In this document: in pieces, positions 9,288-16,613 of the stretch
How the letters are laid out: every line of letters starts with the position of its first letter
How positions within the stretch are numbered: the first letter of the stretch is position 1
Source of the DNA: Methylomonas albis
Lineage (GTDB): Bacteria > Pseudomonadota > Gammaproteobacteria > Methylococcales > Methylomonadaceae
Direction: 5' to 3'
NCBI RefSeq assembly: GCF_014850955.1
Contig: NZ_JACXSS010000001.1
Coordinates: 2,790,001 to 2,854,000, forward strand
DNA: 64,000 nt
The notes under the pieces: model-generated
Seen by the model: only the letters and a program-made list of their open reading frames with translations
Databases searched by the model: none
Told to the model about the DNA's origin: nothing
Translations under genes and position numbers: made by a program

Positions 9288-9641
9288 TCAGATTAACTCC
9301 AGCAAATTTGCGTACATATAATCCCTGAGAATAACTGCCTCCGGCATATCCACGAAACATGGCTGATCCCTGCCATCGATCAACAGAAATATTTTGGCCG
9401 CCGCTTGCCGGCGCCGAGCTACTATAGCCAAGCGTTGCATGGCCAAAATCGGTGGCGATACTCCCAGCAGAATTAAACGGAAATGTTGCTGACGTAGTAT
9501 TACCAATGCGGATTGGATCGACGCGACGACGTGAATATGTTTATAACCTTCGGCCAAAAGATAATTTCGGAGGCTCTCACGCAAGTGGCGTTCGCGATCA
9601 AAAATTAGGATATTTGCTGAGTTATCAAAAACGATGCTCAT
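9288..9641 (-). CDS. Degenerate response-regulator receiver-like protein
   Basis: Stand-alone receiver-like fold of 117 residues with no output domain. The first strand and acidic residue are present (ILIFDRE), and the helix RESLRNYLLAEGY is typical. At the end of the third strand, where the phosphorylated Asp belongs, the sequence is LILLGVSPP, so Asp is replaced by Gly. The conserved late Lys is also not evident. A good ribosome site (GGAG, six bases before ATG) supports the start. It follows the tagged protease gene and precedes the regulator on the same strand. It may act as a phosphorylation-independent partner of the σ54 regulator; that is inference. Confidence 0.65.
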   Translation of the reverse strand: MSIVFDNSANILIFDRERHLRESLRNYLLAEGYKHIHVVASIQSALVILRQQHFRLILLGVSPPILAMQRLAIVARRRQAAAKIFLLIDGRDQPCFVDMPEAVILRDYMYANLLELI

Positions 9642-9724
9642 TTAATTCTCCAAATATTAGAGAAAAGAAATATCCATTGATACAATTAAACCGACACCAG
9701 TTTTAACTACAATAATGCTATAAA

Positions 9725-10516
9725 TTAATTAGGTATAATTTTATTTATTTTTGCACATAAGGAAGCGTCGCCCTGTTTTTTTAATTTATATAAGTCAAGC
9801 AGGCTAATATTAAGAAGCCTTACTATATCCATAGCCAATTTATTACTTCCGAGAAAATAGGCCTGCGCTACCCGCTCCCGACCACAAATACGAACCAAAT
9901 TTTTCGCGCATGCCAGCTCTTCAGCATAAGCTTTAGACTTTAAAAGCCCTTGCTCAACCAAAACAAGGTCAGTGAAATAATGGGTCACACCTTCATTTAG
10001 AAACTTGCCAAAGATATTCAAAAAACCTGGCGAGGCAAACTTATGGATGGCTTCATGAAGTGCATGTCCAATATTCGCGCTTGGCCGCAAATGAATTGTC
10101 TGGGTTTGCGCGTGGTAAAACCCGTAAATATTTTTTAATTCCTTTTCAGCGGATGATCCCATGGGTATAACTATATTGTGTAAGGAAACTAATTTATGTT
10201 CAAAAACCTTATCAAAATCGTGGTGTATAAAATTTTTCGGTATTTTTATACTGATTAATTTTCCCGCGATATAAGGCCTTAATACTCGACTGCGTTCCAA
10301 CACACTCTGCAAGAGCGCGGCTGTTGACTTATTAATTCTGGTTTCAGTAGTTAAGCCGGCCTTTCTCAAAACATCTAACGGTAAAACCCCAAGCGCCGGC
10401 GGAGCAAGCCGTTTCAGATGTTCGGCATTAGCGGCGTCAAAACGCCGTTTTTCGTCATCAAAATCGGACAACATTTCCGGAGATTGCCCCAAGCCTTCAG
10501 ATGCAAAAATGTACAC
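9725..10516 (-). CDS. Tagged gluzincin-like zinc metalloprotease
   Basis: Predicted zinc peptidase. Seen: HEAIHKF, followed about 20 residues later by LNEGVTHYFTD, matching the HExxH plus downstream-Glu (gluzincin) arrangement. I choose the GTG at 10516 as start, not the ATG two codons earlier: AAGGAG lies seven bases before the GTG but only one base before the ATG. This start gives the N-terminus MYIFASEGLGQSP, which matches the MYIY/MYLY starts of three neighbouring genes. The protein has 263 residues, no signal peptide and no membrane segment. Lower GC than its neighbours suggests separate acquisition as cargo. Substrate unknown. Confidence 0.7.
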   Translation of the reverse strand: MYIFASEGLGQSPEMLSDFDDEKRRFDAANAEHLKRLAPPALGVLPLDVLRKAGLTTETRINKSTAALLQSVLERSRVLRPYIAGKLISIKIPKNFIHHDFDKVFEHKLVSLHNIVIPMGSSAEKELKNIYGFYHAQTQTIHLRPSANIGHALHEAIHKFASPGFLNIFGKFLNEGVTHYFTDLVLVEQGLLKSKAYAEELACAKNLVRICGRERVAQAYFLGSNKLAMDIVRLLNISLLDLYKLKKQGDASLCAKINKIIPN

Positions 10517-10547
10517 GGTCATTCTCCTTGCATGTCAAATCCACCCA

Positions 10548-11513
10548 CTAGGGGCGCTGGGTTAACAATTTGCGCCAAGTTTCCGAATCCGCTACCCCGT
10601 TTGGCGTCAGTCTCTCGGCTTTCTGGAAGGCCTGAACCGCAATTTCCGTGGGTTGATCAAAAATCTGGTTTACCGTAAGTACTGGTGGTTTATCAAGTAA
10701 AGCCATCGTAACAACCGAGGGTTGTATCCATCGGTTCAGCAACGCCTGAAGCTTACCGACTTCATTACCCCGAGCGCCGCGTCGCAGCACCGAAGGACAT
10801 GCTTTTTCCGTTTCCGGGTACAAATTCAGCCCATTTATCTCGGGCACAAAGCGTTGATAGCAATAGGCATTTCCGTATCGGCCATCGTGATTGCTACCGA
10901 TCACGGCAGAATAATATATGTGAAGCGCTTCGTGCAGTAAGGTCATGGCCATGAGATCATCCGCACGGGCATCACCCATATTCTCCCAAAACCCTTTGCC
11001 CAATCCGATAACGTAGCTACCGACCGGGAAATTGCAAGCTTCGTAGCTAGTCGGCGCCCGCTCACCACCGGGGCAGCCCCAGCAATGATAATGAATCCGA
11101 CCACCGGCCAGCAGACCGGCGGCACGCCGCAGACGGAGGGCCACCAACGCCCCGAGATCTTTCCAGATCGCGTCGGCTGTGCGCCATTTGGGAACAAGCT
11201 CCGGAAATGTAGCAAATACTTCTCTGAAAAGCGTCCTGGTCCGGGTAGACCGTGGTAATTTTTCCAGGGCCCGCGCGGCTCTGTACGTTAAAACAACGGC
11301 TTTTTCGGCGGCGCCTCTCAACGCTATCCGCGCGTCCGCGGTTGAAACGGGCTTGCCAACGATCTGTTCTATCTTTTCGCGCTCTTGCTGGCTGCATGTA
11401 AAACGCTTTACAGGGTTCGCGGCGTTAGGCGGTTGGGCAAGTCCGGGCGAATAAAGCTCGCCGATATTGAGTGTAGCGGGCTGATCAATAGCTCTGGCCG
11501 AATATATGTACAT
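10548..11513 (-). CDS. Tagged aspzincin-type metalloprotease with peptidoglycan-binding domain
   Basis: Predicted secreted-type zinc protease, 321 residues. Seen: TLLHEALHIYY followed by GSNHDGRYGNAYCY, the HExxH plus D..YG arrangement of M35/lysine-specific endopeptidases (aspzincins), so the Asp is the likely third zinc ligand. From about residue 235 a PG_binding_1-like domain follows (RRGARGNEVGKLQALLNR ... AVQAFQKAERLTPNGVADSETW), usually a cell-wall anchor. The N-terminus MYIYSARA...IGEL carries the short start shared with neighbours, and the ATG has AGAGG five bases upstream. No classical signal peptide is seen, so export would need another route. Confidence 0.8.
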   Translation of the reverse strand: MYIYSARAIDQPATLNIGELYSPGLAQPPNAANPVKRFTCSQQEREKIEQIVGKPVSTADARIALRGAAEKAVVLTYRAARALEKLPRSTRTRTLFREVFATFPELVPKWRTADAIWKDLGALVALRLRRAAGLLAGGRIHYHCWGCPGGERAPTSYEACNFPVGSYVIGLGKGFWENMGDARADDLMAMTLLHEALHIYYSAVIGSNHDGRYGNAYCYQRFVPEINGLNLYPETEKACPSVLRRGARGNEVGKLQALLNRWIQPSVVTMALLDKPPVLTVNQIFDQPTEIAVQAFQKAERLTPNGVADSETWRKLLTQRP

Positions 11514-11547
11514 GTTTGCCTCTTATCCAAACCGGCGGCCGAACGCG

Positions 11548-11952
11548 TTAGCGCGCACCGGAGTCGATCTGCGCTCGTGAAAAAAGCATATACGTCGATA
11601 ACGATACATCCACTATCCGCCATGTGCTATCCGCTCCGCGATATACAAACGCACCGAAAATACGCAGCGGAGCAGCCTCCTGATAATTGAGATCCGCAAT
11701 TTCCCGGTGCCATTTTTTTAGTCCTAGTTCTAATTTTGCCGTCAACGCCCTGGCACGCGGCACGGTCATCCACCGCGTCATAGCCAGCTCTACCTCACTG
11801 CGAAAACCCACAAAAGACTTTCGGTATCTAATCCTAAACTCTATATCGCAGCGACGCTGCCTGCCGCCTTCACGTTGACACTCGGACCACGCTTTGCGTA
11901 TATGTCCATTCTTCTCAATGTCCTCGCCGATTTCACCTATCGATATATACAT
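11548..11952 (-). CDS. Small tagged protein of unknown function
   Basis: Protein of 134 residues beginning MYISIGEIGED, again the Met-Tyr-Ile start followed by an IGE.G motif as in the adjacent protease genes. The middle is basic and rich in Arg (REGGRQRRC), and the end is mixed alpha/beta with no recognised domain. A GGGGGGA ribosome site lies five bases before the ATG. It sits 34 bases upstream of the aspzincin gene in the same direction, so co-transcription is likely. It could be an immunity, chaperone or cargo protein; none of these can be shown from the sequence. Confidence 0.6.
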   Translation of the reverse strand: MYISIGEIGEDIEKNGHIRKAWSECQREGGRQRRCDIEFRIRYRKSFVGFRSEVELAMTRWMTVPRARALTAKLELGLKKWHREIADLNYQEAAPLRIFGAFVYRGADSTWRIVDVSLSTYMLFSRAQIDSGAR

Positions 11953-11991
11953 GGCATTCCCCCCTGCTGAACTATTGAATCCTGAACACTC

Positions 11992-12876
11992 TCAGTTTTG
12001 ATATGTCGCAGCCTGACCGGGCGTGATAGGGGCACCTGTTTTAGCATCCACGATTAGTTCAAATCTGGAGCCCAAAGCGCTTAAGGCAATTTTTCTTACC
12101 CCATAGCCGCTAAGAGGGTCATTCGCCCACAACTGCCCACGCGGCGATCTTTGCACCAATACCCAATGCCAACCGCCTTCGAGATCGGCGATTATCGGTG
12201 CCCCTTGTTTCAACGCATCAAATGCTTCCGACCGTGAGGCACTGCGTATAATCGCGTTTTTGATACCATACCTTGACGCGAGATCCTGGTTGAACTGCTT
12301 AACGCTCGCCGGATCGTGCAGATGACTAACGAGACGGCTAATGATTAACTTGGCCTCGGTCTCTATGTCACCCGCTGATTTCGCGGCTTCAATTTGCTTT
12401 TTCAGATCGGTGAGTACAGTTCGATTACTGGGTTTATCCAAACCGAACACTGTTCTTAACGCCATGGCCCGCGAGCTACCCAAGCAAAAACTACCATTCG
12501 CTTCATCGGCACTGAAAACTTGATATTTGCTGCTCCGGCGCCATGGACTATTTTTGCTCGCATTACCTGAGACCGGATCGACTCTGGTCACGGGGTAGCT
12601 TCTATAACTCAACGGTACACCCGCCTGCGTTTCATAAACCGCTTTCAACCTTTCCAGAAATTGCAGCTCGGATGACCATTCCCACCACTTGACCTCCTCC
12701 TTGCGGGCCGCGGATCCATCATTGGTTCGGCCCGCACCGGCGGCATATTTTTCTCTGCGATCATAATGAATCTGCATTTGCTTTTTAGCTGTCCTGATCG
12801 CCTGATCGACATCATCGCCCCCCAATTCCCCAAGACCAAGCGAAAACGGCGGCTGTTGCTGTGCGTATAAATACAT
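11992..12876 (-). CDS. Tagged C39/papain-like cysteine peptidase
   Basis: Predicted papain-fold peptidase, 294 residues. Candidate catalytic residues are Cys in GSFCLGSSRAM, His in GGWHWVLVQRS and Asp/Asn in WANDPLSGYG, the order and spacing of Peptidase_C39_2-like domains. The ATG at 12876 is preferred over 12888 because GGAGGGG lies three bases before it. The N-terminus is MYLYAQQQPPFSLGLGELGGDD, combining the MYxY start and the GxGEL motif seen in its neighbours. No signal peptide or ABC exporter domain is present. It lies in the block of three different protease types that share this N-terminal pattern. Confidence 0.65.
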   Translation of the reverse strand: MYLYAQQQPPFSLGLGELGGDDVDQAIRTAKKQMQIHYDRREKYAAGAGRTNDGSAARKEEVKWWEWSSELQFLERLKAVYETQAGVPLSYRSYPVTRVDPVSGNASKNSPWRRSSKYQVFSADEANGSFCLGSSRAMALRTVFGLDKPSNRTVLTDLKKQIEAAKSAGDIETEAKLIISRLVSHLHDPASVKQFNQDLASRYGIKNAIIRSASRSEAFDALKQGAPIIADLEGGWHWVLVQRSPRGQLWANDPLSGYGVRKIALSALGSRFELIVDAKTGAPITPGQAATYQN

Positions 12877-12978
12877 ATTCCCCTCCATCCGGTCTTCAGC
12901 CAGTAATAAATTCGATGCCCTTTTTTTGCAAGCCGATCCTGTCCGGTAATCGCGTTTTCAATTAATCCTCAAGCTGCA

Positions 12979-13000
12979 CCAATCGTCGCATCGCGATTGG
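12979..13000 (-). terminator. Hairpin between peptidase and structural genes
   Basis: CCAATCG and CGATTGG form a 7-bp stem around an 8-base loop just after the stop of the 13003-13431 gene. No U-run follows at once, so it is a weak or processing hairpin rather than a clear terminator. Confidence 0.3.
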
Positions 13001-13002
13001 CG

Positions 13003-13431
13003 CTAACCACCATAAGCTGTGTTGTACCAAGTTCGCCCAAGCAGGCGGCCGCCAACCTTTTTCAAGGCCTGCTGCTGGTCATTGACATTGCGAATTGCAA
13101 ACTCCAACAGACAGCCTTCTTCCAATCGCAAGGACAGCGGAAATCCGGACAAGCCCCACGGGTTAATGATGTGGGAAAACGTCAGATAAGGATCGCGCGG
13201 CTGGCCGTCGCAACGAATTTGCCATTGATAGCCAGGCGTTTGCACCGCTACCGGGTTGGCGGCATAGGCATCGGTGAATTGCGCGAAATACATCAGCAGC
13301 CCGCAATAATTGCGGTGCAATTGGTAACTGGCCAAAATCACTTCTTCGCCAAATGCCGGTGCATCGTGTATCGACGATTCGTCGAAAAACCCGGCATCCT
13401 GCGGTATGCCGCAGATCTGGCAAGTGCTCAT
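13003..13431 (-). CDS. Beta-rich virion-structural-like protein
   Basis: Protein of 142 residues, rich in aromatic residues and glycine, with no signal peptide. Motifs such as YQLHRNYCGLLMYFAQF, TPGYQWQIRCDG, NPWGLSGFPLSLRLEEGC and VGGRLLGRTWYN look like successive beta strands of a compact structural subunit. Two CxxC-like cysteines near the start (STCQIC) could bind metal. It overlaps the next upstream gene by four bases (ATGA), so the two are translationally coupled and probably made in fixed ratio. I do not have a named family. A minor-capsid or assembly subunit role is inferred from the neighbours' similar character. Confidence 0.55.
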   Translation of the reverse strand: MSTCQICGIPQDAGFFDESSIHDAPAFGEEVILASYQLHRNYCGLLMYFAQFTDAYAANPVAVQTPGYQWQIRCDGQPRDPYLTFSHIINPWGLSGFPLSLRLEEGCLLEFAIRNVNDQQQALKKVGGRLLGRTWYNTAYGG

Positions 13432-14036
13432 GGCGCGGTGCCGTAGCCCAGAATTTTGTAGCCGTGCAACACCAGATACAGCTCGGCACCCCGGTATATT
13501 GAGCCTACCGACACTTCTTCGATCTCGATGCGTATCGTCGAACGCGGCATAAACATCATCGGTTTCGCCAATGGCCGAAACGGCCGTTTGCCGTTGGCTT
13601 CACCCAGGCCGGCGATATTATGAATCGGTTGATTTTGCAATTCCCTACCGCTACCGCTATCGACGATGCTGTATTTAAAATCGATGCCGCAAGCCTTAAC
13701 AAACAACGCCTGGCTCAATACCAGCTGATCTTGTTCGCCTAACTGCGCGATCAAACCGTTCAGGCCATCCGCCACCAACGGAATGGTGACTGGCGGCTGA
13801 ATGTCCAACTTGGCGGGAATAAAGCTGTAGCCTATCGCCACCGCCACAAACACGCCCTCGGTACTGATATTAATCACATCCTGCACCCGATTGCCGGCAT
13901 TGCCTTGCAACTTGAATTTGGCAACGTAATCGTAGGGGATTTCTTTGGTGGTCGGCGCGACAGCGGCGGCAGGCATACCCTCCGCCGTTGGTCGCGGGGA
14001 TCCCGGCTCCTGACCTAACTGAAGTCCTGCTCTCAT
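13428..14036 (-). CDS. Beta-sandwich structural-like protein
   Basis: Protein of 202 residues. After a Pro/Ala-rich flexible N-terminus (about 1-30) come strands such as GNAGNRVQDVINISTEGVFV, GIDFKYSIVDSGSGRELQ and PRSTIRIEIEEV, ending GAELYLVLHGYKILG. The final two strands resemble those of the 15168-15839 protein (FRVELAF ... LRIWVVLDGYLTR), suggesting two related beta-sandwich folds in one cluster, as in multi-subunit shells. The ATG has GGGAGA upstream. It overlaps the following gene by four bases. Family name unknown; a shell or scaffold subunit is inference. Confidence 0.55.
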   Translation of the reverse strand: MRAGLQLGQEPGSPRPTAEGMPAAAVAPTTKEIPYDYVAKFKLQGNAGNRVQDVINISTEGVFVAVAIGYSFIPAKLDIQPPVTIPLVADGLNGLIAQLGEQDQLVLSQALFVKACGIDFKYSIVDSGSGRELQNQPIHNIAGLGEANGKRPFRPLAKPMMFMPRSTIRIEIEEVSVGSIYRGAELYLVLHGYKILGYGTAP

Positions 14037-14127
14037 AATCGTGATCTCCCATGGTTTTGGCTGCGATCGCTATCGCGGCCGCAGAAATCGGCGCACGGCA
14101 CAAGCATCTGTAATATCGGGATGTGCA

Positions 14128-15141
14128 TTACCATAACGGCTTCCAGACATCGGGCGGACTGGACGGCACGTGCCAACGGGTTTGCGGCGGTTGTTCCGGT
14201 TCGTAACGCGCTAGGCCGTTCACGCCGTCTTGTTTGATATAGCCTTCCACGCCTTGCATATCCTGGTCTTCGGCAAAACCTTGCAATTCGTCGTCTCCGG
14301 CAAAATCCTCTTCCGCCTCCAAACCTTGCATCAGCTCGTCGTCGGGCCCGTACAAATCGCCGTCGGCATAGCCTTGCAGCTCCTCGTCCGCATCCAGCCC
14401 TTGCAATTCATCTTCGGCAAAGCCCGACATCGCCGGCGCAGGGCCATATGGCCTTGGTTGTTGGCAATGGCAGCCGGCCAGTCCGGCCTGCTTCATTAGC
14501 GGCGCGGCCGCCGTCAGTGCTTGCGCTCCGCCGGGTACTGCGGACGCCACTTGTCTAACTATCGGCATAGCCTGCTGTATATAAGGACTGACGGCTTTCA
14601 AGGCCAAACGGGCCGGCTGAAACTGCAAGGCTCTTTTACCCAATTTACGCAGCTTGCTCCAAAATCCGCCGACGTTACCCAAGCCATCCACGCCTTGCAG
14701 ATATTGGTAAAGATTTCCGTCCGGACCCTGGCGGATTTCGCCGATATAGCCCAGGCCCATGATTTGCTCCAGACTATCTTCGTCGATACCGTAAAATTGT
14801 TCCAGCTCGCCAAGACCCTGAACTTGATAGACATTGCCATCCGGCGCTTCATACAACTCGCCGATACCATCCTGGCCTTGAATGCCGGCTTGTCTGAGAA
14901 ACGGCGTGGCCGCAGTCAGCACGGCAGCGCCGCCGGGAATGAATGGCGCAAATGTGCGGGCAATCGGCAGCGCCCGTTTCAGGCCGCGCTTGACCCGGCT
15001 CCAGAACCCGCCTATCGGATTGCCTAGGCCATCGACACCCTGCACAAATTGATACACCTGCCCGTCCGGTCCCTGGCGCATTTCCCCCAGATAACCGATG
15101 CCCATCATTTGCGTGACATCGTTTTCATTTAAATATTGCAT
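14128..15141 (-). CDS. Internally duplicated glycine-rich protein with DG..YQ motifs and amphipathic helices
   Basis: Protein of 337 residues, starting at ATG 15141 (AGGAGA six bases upstream) rather than 15210. It holds two long copies of one unit: GYxGE(M/I)RQGPDGxxYQ, then VDGLGN..GGFW, a Lys/Arg-rich amphipathic helix, and a hydrophobic P-G-G-A...LTAA.P...QAGx stretch. A third, shorter DGNVYQVQGLGEL motif lies between them. The C-terminal 100 residues are highly acidic with repeated ELQGxxxD blocks. The hydrophobic parts could contact membrane and the acidic tail could bind basic partners. The same DG..YQ motif recurs in the 15915-16229 gene. No family recognised. Confidence 0.6.
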   Translation of the reverse strand: MQYLNENDVTQMMGIGYLGEMRQGPDGQVYQFVQGVDGLGNPIGGFWSRVKRGLKRALPIARTFAPFIPGGAAVLTAATPFLRQAGIQGQDGIGELYEAPDGNVYQVQGLGELEQFYGIDEDSLEQIMGLGYIGEIRQGPDGNLYQYLQGVDGLGNVGGFWSKLRKLGKRALQFQPARLALKAVSPYIQQAMPIVRQVASAVPGGAQALTAAAPLMKQAGLAGCHCQQPRPYGPAPAMSGFAEDELQGLDADEELQGYADGDLYGPDDELMQGLEAEEDFAGDDELQGFAEDQDMQGVEGYIKQDGVNGLARYEPEQPPQTRWHVPSSPPDVWKPLW

Positions 15142-15167
15142 GACATTTCTCCTGTCGGCTGCTTGAC

Positions 15168-15839
15168 TTATTGCACGTCGCGGGTCAGATAACCGTCCAG
15201 CACCACCCAAATGCGTAACGGTCCGATGATGTTAGCCAGCCGTTTTTCCGGCGAATCGACGGTTAGCTCTGAACCCGGCAGGCCTTGCGGAAAAGCCAGT
15301 TCCACCCGAAAATTTTGCTGAGGCTCGATAAACACCGGCTCCGCGAAGCGGAAGGTGGCGGTAGGATCCGGCTCGCCATGATTGCTGATCGTCGGGAAAC
15401 CGGGGCTGATACCCGCCCCGGAGGGGAACCAGAAAGTCGGCATTTCGATCATGGTTTTTTCGCCGACGATCAGAGAAATGACCGAGTTGTAGATCAGATC
15501 GGCCAGAATTTCGCTTTCGCTGGTCACAGCCAGACTTTCAACTTCCACACTGCCACCGGCGCCGCCTTTCGGTGTAATCTTTTTCTTTTCGGCGATGCGC
15601 ATATTCGACACGATCACCCGTAACGCGCGGGCTTCGAAGGTGTTCAAACTCGGCAACATCCCGGCCGCCTGCATATTGGTTTCCAAGCGGGTTTTGCCTT
15701 GCACATCGACAAAAAATCGAATCACCCGCGGATCGGTCATAAAATCTTTAAAGACTTTTTTCGGGTCTTTATCCGATACGTGAAACGCGTCGTACAGGGG
15801 TGCGTGCAGTTTTTCTTTCACGCCTTGCATCTTGGCCAT
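15168..15839 (-). CDS. Candidate major structural (capsid-like) protein
   Basis: Protein of 223 residues. The start at ATG 15839 is favoured by GAGGAG six bases upstream. The sequence is strand-rich with phrases common in phage structural subunits: NMQAAGMLPSLNTFEARALRV, FRFAEPVFIEPQQNFRVELAF and the end LRIWVVLDGYLTRDVQ. Gly-rich loops (KGGAGGSVE) separate strands. It has no enzyme motif, signal peptide or membrane helix. It lies between the DG..YQ-repeat genes. A viral-shell-like fold is inference from strand pattern only; it could equally be a secreted matrix subunit. Confidence 0.55.
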   Translation of the reverse strand: MAKMQGVKEKLHAPLYDAFHVSDKDPKKVFKDFMTDPRVIRFFVDVQGKTRLETNMQAAGMLPSLNTFEARALRVIVSNMRIAEKKKITPKGGAGGSVEVESLAVTSESEILADLIYNSVISLIVGEKTMIEMPTFWFPSGAGISPGFPTISNHGEPDPTATFRFAEPVFIEPQQNFRVELAFPQGLPGSELTVDSPEKRLANIIGPLRIWVVLDGYLTRDVQ

Positions 15840-15914
15840 GACCATCTCCTCAACTAATGATTTTCGATTCAATCAAGCCGCATTAGGCTGCTTGATTTGG
15901 TTTACCAGCGGTTT

Positions 15915-16229
15915 TCAGCTAATGCGTTCGTACAAGCGGCCGTCCTCGCCGAGGAAATAGCGGCCTAGCGTCTGGCTTTCGGCTGCAGATGGTGCGGAAG
16001 CCTTTGCCTCGCCGGACTCGGCTAGACTGTGGATTTGAAAGTCGCCGGTTTGGTAGAGCTTGCCGTCTTCTCCAAGAAAAAACTGCCCTGCCCCAGCGCC
16101 CTCCACACCGGCCAAGTCCTGCAGCTGATACAAAATCCCGTCGTCGCCTAGGAACAAGCTTTGGGTTCCCGAGGGACCGGGGTTTACGATCATCAATTCA
16201 TCCAAGCCCAATTGCTGGTCAGTACTCAT
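15915..16229 (-). CDS. Triple LGEDGxxY repeat protein
   Basis: Protein of 104 residues, start ATG 16229 with GGAGG five bases upstream. Three repeats are visible: FLGDDGILYQLQD, FLGEDGKLYQTGD and FLGEDGRLYERIS, separated by short Gly/Ala/Ser linkers. The motif is close to the QGPDGxxYQ motif of the 14128-15141 protein. The N-terminus DQQLGLDELM again contains an LGxxEL-like sequence. Each repeat could form a beta hairpin. No family recognised; an adaptor or decorating subunit is possible. Confidence 0.55.
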   Translation of the reverse strand: MSTDQQLGLDELMIVNPGPSGTQSLFLGDDGILYQLQDLAGVEGAGAGQFFLGEDGKLYQTGDFQIHSLAESGEAKASAPSAAESQTLGRYFLGEDGRLYERIS

Positions 16230-16268
16230 CACCGCCTCCAATGTTTCCAGTTTATTGCCGGCATTGCC

Positions 16269-16613
16269 CTAGCCTTCGATACCTTGCGCTGTTACCCGAT
16301 AACTGCCGCCGACAATGTAAAGTTGCGTGCCTTCGACATTGCTGACCAGTCTGGGCGGATCTTCCAGGCGATGAATGTAAGTCAGGGCTTGTCCTTGCTG
16401 GCCTTTATCTGAACGGTAGATCAAACCCACTAATTCGCCCAACTCGACCACAACGGGCGGAATGGTTCGACAGTGCTTAACCTTCATCACGCCGCTGGCC
16501 CCGAAACTGTTGAAACGGCTGTACAAGTCCTCGCCTTGCGCCAGCTCTTCTTGCTTAACCGCGTCGAAAATACGTCCGCTAGCCTTAGAAAACGGGGCAT
16601 CATGATTAGTCAT
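16269..16613 (-). CDS. Small beta-rich cluster protein
   Basis: Protein of 114 residues in the σ54 operon, overlapping the transglutaminase-like gene by four bases (ATGA). The C-terminal half is strand-rich (VVVELGELVGLIYRSD, GTQLYIVGGSYRVTAQGIEG). Its last residues echo the YxVxxxG(I/V)(D/E)G phrase found in the DG..YQ-repeat proteins. No known domain, signal or membrane segment is seen. Confidence 0.5.
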   Translation of the reverse strand: MTNHDAPFSKASGRIFDAVKQEELAQGEDLYSRFNSFGASGVMKVKHCRTIPPVVVELGELVGLIYRSDKGQQGQALTYIHRLEDPPRLVSNVEGTQLYIVGGSYRVTAQGIEG

